Of a DNA stretch of 64,000 bases, positions 25,841 to 34,213 are shown one piece after another. The first letter of the stretch is position 1. Each line of letters starts with the position of its first letter. The stretch spans positions 2,232,001 through 2,296,000 of the forward strand of contig OY969111.1 of NCBI GenBank assembly GCA_963697975.1. The letters are read 5' to 3'. The position numbers were made by a program, and so were the translations under genes. This DNA comes from QHXM01 sp963697975. Lineage in GTDB: Bacteria > Acidobacteriota > Blastocatellia > Pyrinomonadales > Pyrinomonadaceae. The notes under the pieces are model-generated. The model saw nothing but the letters and a program-made list of their open reading frames with translations. It was not told the DNA's origin and did no database searches.

Positions 25841-28402
25841 ATGTCTTCCATAGACCTGCGTACAACCGCTTCCTCCGAACGCAAAAAAGCCGCGCCCCCG
25901 GCGCGGCGCCGCCACATCTTACGCCGCTTCTGGCTGCCCGCCGTGCTGCTGCTGGCGATTGCCGCAGGCGGCCTGACCGGCATCATCGCGGCTTACCAGA
26001 TTAATTATTCAAGAGCCGCGCAGGAGGTCGCGTCCTTAGCGACTTACCGCCCGAGCGTGGTCACGCGCATTTACGCCGACGATGGCGAGACCGTCATCGG
26101 CGAGTTCGCCATCGAGAAGCGCATTCCCTTGAAATTCGAGGAGATTCCGCCGCTCGTTAAAAACTCCATTCTCGCCATCGAGGACGCGCGTTTTTACGAC
26201 CACATGGGCATTGACCCGATCCGCATCGTCGGCGTGGCGTGGAAGAACTTTACGACGGGCAGCCGCGAGGGCGGCTCGACCCTGACGCAGCAGCTCGCCA
26301 AAAACCTCTTTCTCTCAAACGAGCAGACACTCAAGCGCAAGGTGAACGAATGGCTCGTAGCTCTCCAGATCGAACGCTACTACACGAAGAACCAGATCAT
26401 GGAGATGTACACCAACCACGTCTTCCTCGGCGCAAACTCCTATGGCTTTGAAGCGGCTGCCGAGACCTACTTCGGCAAGCAGGCGAAAGACCTCAACATC
26501 GAAGAAGCGGCGCTGCTGGCGGGAATCCCTAAAGCGCCGAGCGAGTATTCGCCGACCGTTGATCCGGCCAAGGCGAAGACGCGGCGCGACATAGTGCTCG
26601 ATCAGATGGCTAAAAATGGTTTCGCCACGCAAGCGGAAGTTGACGCCGCTAAGGCGAAGCCCATCAAGCTGGCCGACACGGCTTACTACCAGACACAGGA
26701 TCGCTCATCGCCTTTCGCTTATCCGGTCGAGAAAATCCGGCAGGACTTAGAAGAAACGTACACGACGCGCGTCGCGCAGGGCGGATTGAAAGTCTATACG
26801 ACCATCAACGTCGAGGCGCAGAAGAAGGCCGTCGAAGTCATCCGCTCAGGGCTTCGCCAGTATGACCGCTCGCACAGCGGCTGGCGTTCGTCCTACATCA
26901 ATATCGCCGGAGAGAACGGCGCTCCGGCCACGCAGCAACAACTCGACGGATACAAACACCCGGACTGGTACGGCAATCAATACGAGACGGGCAAATTCAT
27001 CATGGGTCTCGTGATGAAGGTGGATCAGGCGAAGAACGAGGCGATTGTCAGATTCGGCAACTACACGGCGATTGTCGGAGCGAAAGAGATGGGATCAAGC
27101 GGGCGGCAACCGAAGAGCGAGTTTAAGCCCGGCTTCCTGGCGCAGTTTGAAGTCAAGCAGGTGGACGAAAAGAACCGCCGCTTGCAGGTCATACTTACAC
27201 AGATTCCCGAAGTCGAAGCCGCGTTGATAACGCTCAACGCGAAGAACGGCGAAGTCATCGCGATGGTCGGCGGCTACGACTTCTATACCAACAAGTTCAA
27301 CAACGCGACGCAGGCCAAACGTCAGACCGGCTCTGCCTTCAAGCCTTTCATCTACACAGCGGCGGTCGAATGGGGCATGACGCCGGACTCGGCAGTCAGC
27401 GGCGCTCCCATCAAGATCGGCGACTGGACACCGCACAACTACGACGGCTCGACCAGTCACGGCAATGTGCCGATGAAGATTGCGCTCGCCAAGTCATTGA
27501 ACATCGCGGCTGTTCACCTGCTGCAAACGGTCGGCATCCAGACAGGTTCGCAGATGGTGCGCCGCTTTGGCATCAAAGTGCCGATGGCTCCGTACCTTCC
27601 TTCGGCGCTCGGCGCGACCGAAGTCCCGCTCGATCAAATGGTCTCCGCTTATTCGGCGTTCCCGAACAAGGGCGTGAGGGTTGAGCCGCATCTGGTTCGC
27701 AAGGTGCTCGACCGCGACGGCAAGGTGCTTGAAGAGTGGGAGAAGACGACCTACAAGGTGATGAACGAGTATGTCGCGCTGACGATGGTTTCGATGATGC
27801 GCGGCGTCACCTCCGGCGGCGGCACGGCGGCGGCGGCTCAGGGCATCGGCGTCCCCGTCGCAGGCAAGACCGGCACGGTCAACGATCACACGGATGTCTG
27901 GTTCATCGGCTACACGCCGACCTACGTGACAGGCGTGTGGATGGGCTTTCCGGGCAGAAAGAAGAATCTCGGCAACGACATGACGGGCGGGCACGGCGCG
28001 CTGCCTTACTTTGTCGCTTTCATGAAGGACTTCATGAAGGATAAGCCGAAAGAGGATTTCGAGAAGCCACCCGCGCAGCCCGAAGACATGAAGGAACTAC
28101 AGAAGCAGCGCCAGCGCGAGATGATGGAAGGTCGCCTTGATATTCTGGCGGCCAAGCGTCCCGGCGCGAAGAGCGACGAGGCAGAGACTCCGACGACGAT
28201 TTCCACACCGAAGATGGAGCAGGTCACGCTGCCGCCCGCGCCCATGTCGGACGAACTGCCCCCGCCGATGGCCGCACCGCCCGCGACCTCTGCTCCGAAG
28301 AAAACCGAGACAGACGCTAAACCACAGACTCCGCCCGCTACTCGTCCACGCGAAGTCGAAGCCCCGAAGAAGAAAGGCAAGAAGGGAACGGACGAACCGT
28401 AA
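25841..28402 (+). CDS. mrcA: Class A penicillin-binding protein (PBP1A-type)
   Basis: 853 residues from ATG 25841, which has AAAGGA eight bases upstream; the frame opens at 25730, inside the promoter. A basic cytoplasmic start and one membrane helix (FWLPAVLLLAIAAGGLTGII) are followed by the GT51 transglycosylase with EDARFYDHMGIDP and GGSTLTQQLAKNLFLS. A linker/OB-like insert and the transpeptidase domain follow, with SxxK in TGSAFKPF, SLN, and KTGT in AGKTGTVNDH. The enzyme polymerises and cross-links peptidoglycan. The C-terminal tail of about 110 residues is Pro/Lys-rich and probably disordered. Convergent with the esterase gene, with a repeat hairpin across the junction. Confidence 0.95.
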   Translation: MSSIDLRTTASSERKKAAPPARRRHILRRFWLPAVLLLAIAAGGLTGIIAAYQINYSRAAQEVASLATYRPSVVTRIYADDGETVIGEFAIEKRIPLKFEEIPPLVKNSILAIEDARFYDHMGIDPIRIVGVAWKNFTTGSREGGSTLTQQLAKNLFLSNEQTLKRKVNEWLVALQIERYYTKNQIMEMYTNHVFLGANSYGFEAAAETYFGKQAKDLNIEEAALLAGIPKAPSEYSPTVDPAKAKTRRDIVLDQMAKNGFATQAEVDAAKAKPIKLADTAYYQTQDRSSPFAYPVEKIRQDLEETYTTRVAQGGLKVYTTINVEAQKKAVEVIRSGLRQYDRSHSGWRSSYINIAGENGAPATQQQLDGYKHPDWYGNQYETGKFIMGLVMKVDQAKNEAIVRFGNYTAIVGAKEMGSSGRQPKSEFKPGFLAQFEVKQVDEKNRRLQVILTQIPEVEAALITLNAKNGEVIAMVGGYDFYTNKFNNATQAKRQTGSAFKPFIYTAAVEWGMTPDSAVSGAPIKIGDWTPHNYDGSTSHGNVPMKIALAKSLNIAAVHLLQTVGIQTGSQMVRRFGIKVPMAPYLPSALGATEVPLDQMVSAYSAFPNKGVRVEPHLVRKVLDRDGKVLEEWEKTTYKVMNEYVALTMVSMMRGVTSGGGTAAAAQGIGVPVAGKTGTVNDHTDVWFIGYTPTYVTGVWMGFPGRKKNLGNDMTGGHGALPYFVAFMKDFMKDKPKEDFEKPPAQPEDMKELQKQRQREMMEGRLDILAAKRPGAKSDEAETPTTISTPKMEQVTLPPAPMSDELPPPMAAPPATSAPKKTETDAKPQTPPATRPREVEAPKKKGKKGTDEP

Positions 28403-28407
28403 GAGAG

Positions 28408-28474
28408 CCGTAAATCGTGAATCGTCAATAGAAGAACGCTCTTTCTATTGACGATTCACGATTTACGATTGACG
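28408..28474. repeat. Heptamer-repeat hairpin I (CGTAAAT/CGTGAAT family)
   Basis: Arm 28408-28433 has CGTAAAT, CGTGAAT, CGTCAAT. Arm 28443-28474 has the complements. It lies between two convergent genes. The right arm encodes the last dozen residues of the esterase gene. Same family as C and D. Confidence 0.9.
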
Positions 28475-29213
28475 AGCTTTTAAAAAGCTTGCCCAGATAA
28501 TACGGCAGCATCTTGCGCCACCAGGGCCAGTCGTGATTCACGTCATGTCCCCAGAGATCGAGCGTATGCGGGATGCCTCTTGAACTGAGAAGCTCTGAGA
28601 ATTGACGGCTTCTCTCCGGGGCTTCATAAGCTCCCTGCCCTGACAGGATGAAGATGGCATCCGCGCGCTTTAAGAGCGGCAGATGATAATCGTCATTCAG
28701 GTTCTTGAGATAATCCATCGGATTATTGAAATAGACGTTGTCGTCCGAGTAGCCTTTCAGGTAGGAGCGTATGTCGTAGCTGCCGCTCATGGCGATGACG
28801 CCGCGCAGCAGGTCCGGATGGCGGAAGTAAGCATTGGCTGAGAGAAACGCTCCCAGGCTCGCGCCCGTAGTGATTGGCCGCGCCCCTGAGTCACCCGTGT
28901 CGTTGCGAATCAAGGGCAGAACCTCGTCCGTGATGTAACGGTCGTAGCGTGTCAGAAGCTCCGCCTTCCACGGCGGCGACGCCTGCTCGTTGAGCAAGCT
29001 GTAGCGGTTGACGCTATTAATCGAGTAAGCGCGCACGCGCCCCGCTTCGATCAAAGGCTGAATCGCATCAACGAGGTGGAATCTCTCATACTCAAGATAA
29101 TCTGCGGCGGCGGTCGGAAACATCAGCAGCGGATAACCGGCGTGGCCGTAAGCCACGAGCGGCATCTCCATTCCAAGATTCTGGCTATACCAGGCGGTTG
29201 TGCGGCGCTCCAT
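28425..29213 (-). CDS. Esterase-D/PHB-depolymerase-like alpha/beta hydrolase
   Basis: 262 residues, no signal peptide. The nucleophile elbow is GASLGAF (Ser at about residue 149), the acid is probably in the segment around AIFILSGQGAYE, and the His lies in LWGHDVNHDWPWWRKML near the end. This is the layout of the esterase family related to enterochelin esterase and EstD. Substrate unknown. The last residues (about 245-262, ending SIERAFFY) are encoded by the repeat hairpin, so the natural end of the domain is probably near PYYLGKLF. It is convergent with the PBP1A gene. Confidence 0.82.
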   Translation of the reverse strand: MERRTTAWYSQNLGMEMPLVAYGHAGYPLLMFPTAAADYLEYERFHLVDAIQPLIEAGRVRAYSINSVNRYSLLNEQASPPWKAELLTRYDRYITDEVLPLIRNDTGDSGARPITTGASLGAFLSANAYFRHPDLLRGVIAMSGSYDIRSYLKGYSDDNVYFNNPMDYLKNLNDDYHLPLLKRADAIFILSGQGAYEAPERSRQFSELLSSRGIPHTLDLWGHDVNHDWPWWRKMLPYYLGKLFKSSSIVNRESSIERAFFY

Positions 29214-29380
29214 GCAAACTCTCCCCTACGGTTTTCGCAAGACCATGCGAAGATTTAAGAGCTTTAGTCGTATCGGGCTTGTTCGTTAGTTCTGTGGTCA
29301 CAGATATTCTCGCACTTTAGCCGGACGCGCAAGCTCCGCAGGCTGGCAATCGACGACCCACCCTGACCGGAGGGCTGCGC

Positions 29381-29410
29381 TTGACGCCTTAAATCAACGT
29401 CTGCTATAAA
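29381..29410 (+). promoter_or_regulatory. Promoter of the tRNA-Asn gene
   Basis: TTGACG (29381-29386), 18-bp spacer, TATAAA (29405-29410). Transcription would start near 29417, directly before a leader hairpin and the tRNA. Confidence 0.6.
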
Positions 29411-29418
29411 AATTACCC

Positions 29419-29459
29419 CGCGCTCCACGCATGAGCTTTCAAACAATGCGTGGGGCGCG
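29419..29459 (+). other. Leader hairpin directly before tRNA-Asn
   Basis: 14-bp arms (29419-29432 / 29446-29459) with one G-T wobble and a 13-nt loop. It ends four bases before the tRNA. If transcribed it would form a stem abutting the 5' end that RNase P must process. Confidence 0.55.
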
Positions 29460-29462
29460 TCT

Positions 29463-29534
<72 letters not shown>

Positions 29535-29544
29535 AAAATCTGGG

Positions 29545-29577
29545 AAAGGCTGCCCTGAATCAGCGGAGGCAGCCTTT
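29545..29577 (+). terminator. Terminator after tRNA-Asn
   Basis: 10-bp perfect arms (29545-29554 / 29568-29577), 13-nt loop, followed by TCTTTTT. Eleven bases after the tRNA. Confidence 0.8.
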
Positions 29578-29648
29578 TCTTTTTCGTGAATCGTGCAAGT
29601 AGACTCAAAGCGGGTTTGGCTTTTTTTGAAGGGGAGGGAATAAATCCT

Positions 29649-30221
29649 ATGGCGCTGGTGACGGCCAACGAACTAAAACGCAAGCTGCTGATTACGGTTG
29701 ACGGGCAGCCCTACGTGGTCGTGGAAGTTTTCTTTGCTTCGCCGACGGCGCGGGGCGCTGCGACGATGGTGCGCACGAGGCTGCGTCAACTCTTAACCGG
29801 CGCGGTGCTGGAAAAGAGCTTCCGTTCGGGCGAGAAGTTTGAGGAGCCGGACGTTGAGTTGTCGCCCGCGTCCTTTCTTTACAGTGACGCGCAGGGTTTT
29901 CATTTCATGGACGAGAAGAGCTACGAACAGTTTACCTTCTCGGTCGAAGCGGTCGGCGCAGATCGCGGCTACCTCAAAGAGGGCGTGTCGCTGCAAGTTT
30001 TAAAGTACAACGGCGAGCCGGTCTCGCTCGAACTCCCGCAGTACGCCGAACTCAAGGTCGTCTCGGCGGAATTGGGCGCGCGCGGAGACACGGCGGCGGG
30101 CGGGGCAACGAAGCAGGCCACGCTGGAAACGGGAATCGTCGTGCGCGTGCCGCTCTTCATCAAGGAAGGCGAGGTCGTCCGCGTCAATACGCAAACAGGC
30201 GAAGTGGCCGGACGGGCTTAA
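29649..30221 (+). CDS. efpL: Elongation factor P family protein with EfpL/YeiP-type loop
   Basis: 190 residues from ATG 29649, after a purine-rich ribosome site (GGGGAGGG); earlier in-frame codons lack one. Three beta-barrel domains as in EF-P. Domain I carries the tip loop SPTARGAAT (31-39) with Arg35, in place of the PGKG loop and its modified Lys in canonical EF-P. This loop is the same as I recall for E. coli YeiP/EfpL. Domains II-III end TGIVVRVPLFIKEGEVVRV. EF-P relieves ribosomes stalled at polyproline. EfpL does so without the usual lysine modification. Whether the genome also has a canonical EF-P cannot be seen. Confidence 0.85.
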   Translation: MALVTANELKRKLLITVDGQPYVVVEVFFASPTARGAATMVRTRLRQLLTGAVLEKSFRSGEKFEEPDVELSPASFLYSDAQGFHFMDEKSYEQFTFSVEAVGADRGYLKEGVSLQVLKYNGEPVSLELPQYAELKVVSAELGARGDTAAGGATKQATLETGIVVRVPLFIKEGEVVRVNTQTGEVAGRA

Positions 30222-30231
30222 TCGAAAGTCT

Positions 30232-30915
30232 TCAGTGAAAGAGAATGCCGAGCGAGAGGCGGACGTGATCCTGTCGCTCACGAGAATCTATTCCCGAACC
30301 TCTCAAAAAAGTCGGATTGTAATCCATCATCGCGCGGATGCTGATCCTCTTGCTCGCGCGAACGTCCAGTCCCCCGCCGAAAGCCATCGTGAAGCCTGTG
30401 TCGGAAGCTGTATCGGAGAGGGTAAAAGTGCCTGACGTGCTGAACTGCGTGCGCGCGTGGACAAGACCGAAGAGCGCGTGAGCAAAGGGCGTCAGGCGTG
30501 TCCGGTTGCGCCCTTTTATTTCCGGCCCAGCCATGAAGTAAGCCGCCCGCGAGTTGACTTTGTAATCCTGTATGCTCGACGTGCAAACCGTGCCGACGCA
30601 ACTGGTGAACGTCCCGTCCCTGAGTTGGTGATTATTGAAATACATCGAAAAGTCACCTTTAATCCCAACATACTTGTTGAGGTTGCCGGTGACGGATGCC
30701 TCAAACCCGTTAGGGCCGCCAGCCTGATCGTTAAAGAAGGCCGAAAAGTTTTGGTTGTTGATGACAAGCGGCCCGCCTTCGCCGAGGCGACCGCTCGCCG
30801 AATAGCCGACAAAGTATTCGACCTTAGGGGTTTGGTCAGTGCTGCTGCTGCTCTGCGCCAGAGTAAGGATGGTGCAGCCAACTATCATCAGTAGCAGAAG
30901 AGTTAGTTTATACAT
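30232..30915 (-). CDS. Outer-membrane beta-barrel protein
   Basis: 227 residues, signal peptide (LLLLMIVGCTILTLAQ). The rest alternates hydrophobic and polar residues in short strands (EYFVGYSASGRL, FEASVTGNLNKYVGIKGDFSMYF, SIRAMMDYNPTF) and ends in a terminal aromatic-type strand (DHVRLSLGILFH). This is the pattern of small OmpA-like eight-stranded barrels. Function unknown. It is divergent from the CHAT gene, with two palindromes in the shared upstream region. Confidence 0.75.
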   Translation of the reverse strand: MYKLTLLLLMIVGCTILTLAQSSSSTDQTPKVEYFVGYSASGRLGEGGPLVINNQNFSAFFNDQAGGPNGFEASVTGNLNKYVGIKGDFSMYFNNHQLRDGTFTSCVGTVCTSSIQDYKVNSRAAYFMAGPEIKGRNRTRLTPFAHALFGLVHARTQFSTSGTFTLSDTASDTGFTMAFGGGLDVRASKRISIRAMMDYNPTFLRGSGIDSRERQDHVRLSLGILFH

Positions 30916-30960
30916 TCAATTAGATTCCCTTCACTATTAATTCGTTCAAGCGAGCACGTG

Positions 30961-30995
30961 GAGCACGCGCTCTCTAGAGGGCAGAGCGCGTGCTC
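30961..30995. other. Perfect 13-bp palindrome in divergent upstream region
   Basis: Arms 30961-30973 and 30983-30995, G+C-rich, 9-nt loop. It is between divergent genes, so it is not a terminator of either; an operator or a transcribed leader stem are options. Confidence 0.5.
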
Positions 30996-31023
30996 ACACT
31001 CTGCGCCGAGCTTTCCCTACGTG

Positions 31024-31055
31024 GTAATAAGCCGTGAGAGCTGACGGCTTATTAC
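31024..31055. other. Perfect 12-bp palindrome in divergent upstream region
   Basis: Arms GTAATAAGCCGT (31024-31035) and the complement (31044-31055), 8-nt loop, about 140 bp upstream of the CHAT gene. Confidence 0.5.
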
Positions 31056-31196
31056 TATGTGGCCGGAATTTTTTAGGAGGGTTCAAATCGAACGATGCGC
31101 GCTGCTTCCGTGCTATCCTTCATTCATTCTCGCCGCACGCGAATGAAAACCTTTGGTTGATTCTTCTCGCTAAGTTCCCAGGAGGCCAGACAAGTC

Positions 31197-34187
31197 ATGT
31201 CACACGTTAAGCTTCGCCCGCGCTTTTTCTTTTTGAGGATCAGCTTGCTTATCCTCTTCGCCTGCGGCGCACCTCTCACCACGCTGGCGCAGACGCCGGA
31301 CGAACTCGCCATCCAGAAGGTAGTGCTTGATGGATACCGTGCATATGCGACGAGAGATGCGGCGGCGCTGTTCGCCTTATTCAGCGAGCGCTCTCCATAC
31401 CTTCCCGAATTCAAGCTCTACTTCCAGCAGGAGTTCAAAAGAAACGAAAAGACCAAGATTGAATCGATGAAGGTCAACCTTCTACGCAACATCGAGTTTG
31501 AAAATGATAAGGCCACGGCGCGCGTGTACGGTGTGATAAAGGCGACCTACACAGACACAGGGCGACCGGCGGAGGGGTTTGGGGATACGGATCGTACGCT
31601 GCGATTCGTCAAGGAGGATGGAGTCTGGAAGGTCTGGCAGTTTACGGACACGGCGCAGGAACTCACCGCCGATTTACTCGCAGCGAAAACCGACGAAGAG
31701 ATCGCGGCGATAATTAAAGAGCGGGGCGAACCCATCACTGGCGGCTTATTACAGGGATTAAAAAATCAGGCCGAGAACTTTCTCGATGGACAGGGGAGCT
31801 ACGCTCAGGCCGCGACGATTTATAACATCATCCTGAAAATCTCCCGGCAACATAATGTCCTGTTAGGAGTCGCCAACGCGCTGGTGGGCTTAGGCGATGT
31901 TTATGCGGCGCAGGGGGATTACATCAGGGCATCTGACAATTACCAGACCGTCATGAAAATGGCCAAAGATTTAAGCCACAAGGAAGCCATTGCCGCCATG
32001 TCGGTCAAGCTCGGCAACATTCATTATCATCAAGGCAACTTCACTCAGGCGATGGAGTATTACCAGCGAAGCGCGCAGGGGTATGAGGAGCTTGGCAGCA
32101 AAGTGAATATCGCTTACCCGCTGCTCAGCATCGGGAATGCTTACTTCGCGCAGGGCAACTACCCGCAGGCTCTGGAGTATTTACAGAGAAGTCTGAAGAT
32201 ATACGAACAGATTTTCGACAAGGCCGGGACGGCTCATCTGCTGAACAAGACGGGAGATGTCTATGCCGTGCAGGGCGACTACACGCGCGCCGTTGAGTAT
32301 TACCAGAGAAGCCTCAAGCTTCACGAAGAACTCGGCAACAAGGCACAGACTGGCTATTCGCTAAACGGCATCGGGAATGTTCGTTACCTTCAGGGCAATT
32401 ACGCGGAGGCCGCAGAGCTTTCAACACGTGCCGCCGATTTGAGCAAAGGAAGCTATACCCCTGAGATTCTCTGGCGCGCATTGACCTCACAGGGTCGCGC
32501 TCGCCGTGCGCTCAATGAGACGGACAAAGCGCGTCAGGCATTCTCCGAAGCAATCTCTGTAATTGAGAAACTGCGCGAGCAGGTGAGCGGCAGCGAAGAA
32601 GACAGACAGCGATTCATGGAAAGCAGAATCGCTCCCTACAATGCGATGGTTGATTTGCTGGTCGCGCAGAATAATCTCACAGAGGCTTTCACTTACGCTG
32701 AACGTGCGAAGGGAAGAATGCTGCTCGACGTGCTTCGCAACGGCAGGGTGGACATCAGCAAAGCCCTCTCGCCGCAAGAGCGAGAGCAGGAGTTGAGCTT
32801 GAACGCCGCCATCGTGGCGCTTAACACGCAGCTTAAACGAGAGAGCCTGCTGTCTCAGCCTGACCAGACGCGCGTCTCCTCAATCGAGGCGCGCTTGAAA
32901 AAAGCGAGGTTTGAATACGACGCCTTTCAGACACGAACTTTCGCGGCGCACCCTGAGCTAAAGGTTCAACGTGGTGAGACCGAGCCGTTAACTATCAAGG
33001 AAGTCGGAGAGTTAATTCCAGATAACAGGACGGCCCTGCTGGAATACGTGGTCACGGAAGAAAAAACTTACCTGTTTGTGCTCACCAGAGATGGAAGAAG
33101 AGCGTCAGGAGATTCAAGCAACATCGAAGTTAAAGTATATCCGATCAACACCAAAGCGCAGGTCATGGCAAAGCGCGTCCTGGAATTTCGCCAGAAACTA
33201 GCCACCAACTCGCTCGATTTCAAAGAACCCGCGCAGCAGCTTTACGACCTCCTGCTCAGGCCCGCACAGCAGGCGCTCAAAGGCAAAACGACCGTTTGCA
33301 TTGTCCCGGCAGGCCCACTCTGGGAGCTACCGTTTCAAGCTCTGCAATCAAGTCAGACCCGATACTTCCTTGAAGACACAAGCATCTTCTATGTTCATTC
33401 TCTGAGCATCCTGCGCGAGATGAAGAGAAAAGAGGCGCTCCTTCGCGCCGGAAATCCAATCGAGGAACGAAGCGTGAGCGGCACAGCAATCGTCAAGGTG
33501 AGCGCGGGTCAGGCGCAGCCGCAGACGTTGCTCGCTTTCGGCAATCCTGCGTTGAGCAACAATTTGCTCGCGCAGGCGAAGTCTCTCTACAGAGACTTGC
33601 CTCTAGGCCCGCTGCCCGAAGCAGAGCGAGAAGTGAAAAGTCTGGGTGAAATCTACGGGCCGAAAACGAGCAAGGTCTTGACGGGTGCGGCGGCGCAGGA
33701 GGCTATAGTTAAAGCGGAAGCCGGGAATTATAAAATCCTTCACTTTGCGACGCACGGGACATTGGATAACGACAACCCGCTCTACTCGCGCCTGCTTTTG
33801 GCAAGCTCGACGGACGCGGAAGACGGGTTTCTGGAAGCAAGAGAGATTATGAAATTAAATCTGCGTGCTGACCTGGCGGTGCTATCAGCCTGCCAGACCG
33901 CGCGCGGACACGTCAGCGCCGGAGAAGGATTGATCGGAATGTCCTGGGCGCTCTTTGTCGCAGGCACACCGACCACCGTAGCCAGTCAATGGAAAGTGGA
34001 CTCAACCAGCACCTCGCGCCTGATGGTAGATTTTCATCGCTTTTTATCCACTCGGGAATCAACGGGCGAGACGCGGGCAAGCAAAGCTGAAGCTCTGCGC
34101 CGTGCTGCCTTGAAGCTAGCATCTGATGCGAAATATAAGCATCCGTTTTACTGGGCAGGCTTTGTCGTCGTGGGAAACGGAATGTAG
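31197..34187 (+). CDS. Secreted TPR-CHAT protein (caspase-like protease domain)
   Basis: 996 residues. Signal peptide (FFLRISLLILFACGAPLTTLAQ) is followed by an NTF2-like domain (about 35-165), at least six TPR units (about 190-430; repeated motifs such as QGDYxRAxxYYQRSLKLxEELG), a helical linker, and a C-terminal CHAT domain (about 690-996). The caspase-like dyad is His853 (ILHFATHG) and Cys899 (LAVLSACQTA), both intact. CHAT proteases cut partner proteins; TPR-CHAT in type III-E CRISPR systems cleaves Csx30. No CRISPR element is here. The gene is convergent with an anti-sigma/sigma-like pair 26 bp away. Confidence 0.9.
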   Translation: MSHVKLRPRFFFLRISLLILFACGAPLTTLAQTPDELAIQKVVLDGYRAYATRDAAALFALFSERSPYLPEFKLYFQQEFKRNEKTKIESMKVNLLRNIEFENDKATARVYGVIKATYTDTGRPAEGFGDTDRTLRFVKEDGVWKVWQFTDTAQELTADLLAAKTDEEIAAIIKERGEPITGGLLQGLKNQAENFLDGQGSYAQAATIYNIILKISRQHNVLLGVANALVGLGDVYAAQGDYIRASDNYQTVMKMAKDLSHKEAIAAMSVKLGNIHYHQGNFTQAMEYYQRSAQGYEELGSKVNIAYPLLSIGNAYFAQGNYPQALEYLQRSLKIYEQIFDKAGTAHLLNKTGDVYAVQGDYTRAVEYYQRSLKLHEELGNKAQTGYSLNGIGNVRYLQGNYAEAAELSTRAADLSKGSYTPEILWRALTSQGRARRALNETDKARQAFSEAISVIEKLREQVSGSEEDRQRFMESRIAPYNAMVDLLVAQNNLTEAFTYAERAKGRMLLDVLRNGRVDISKALSPQEREQELSLNAAIVALNTQLKRESLLSQPDQTRVSSIEARLKKARFEYDAFQTRTFAAHPELKVQRGETEPLTIKEVGELIPDNRTALLEYVVTEEKTYLFVLTRDGRRASGDSSNIEVKVYPINTKAQVMAKRVLEFRQKLATNSLDFKEPAQQLYDLLLRPAQQALKGKTTVCIVPAGPLWELPFQALQSSQTRYFLEDTSIFYVHSLSILREMKRKEALLRAGNPIEERSVSGTAIVKVSAGQAQPQTLLAFGNPALSNNLLAQAKSLYRDLPLGPLPEAEREVKSLGEIYGPKTSKVLTGAAAQEAIVKAEAGNYKILHFATHGTLDNDNPLYSRLLLASSTDAEDGFLEAREIMKLNLRADLAVLSACQTARGHVSAGEGLIGMSWALFVAGTPTTVASQWKVDSTSTSRLMVDFHRFLSTRESTGETRASKAEALRRAALKLASDAKYKHPFYWAGFVVVGNGM

Positions 34188-34213
34188 GGTTGAAGTCAGA
34201 AGGCGCTTGTAAG

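Noticed and set aside
31078..31096. GGTTCAAATCG stretch resembling a tRNA T-loop
   Set aside because: No acceptor, D or anticodon arms fit around it.
31197..34187. CHAT protein as part of a CRISPR type III-E (gRAMP/Craspase) locus
   Set aside because: No gRAMP, Csx30/31 or array in the window, and the protein carries a secretion signal, unlike the cytoplasmic TPR-CHAT.
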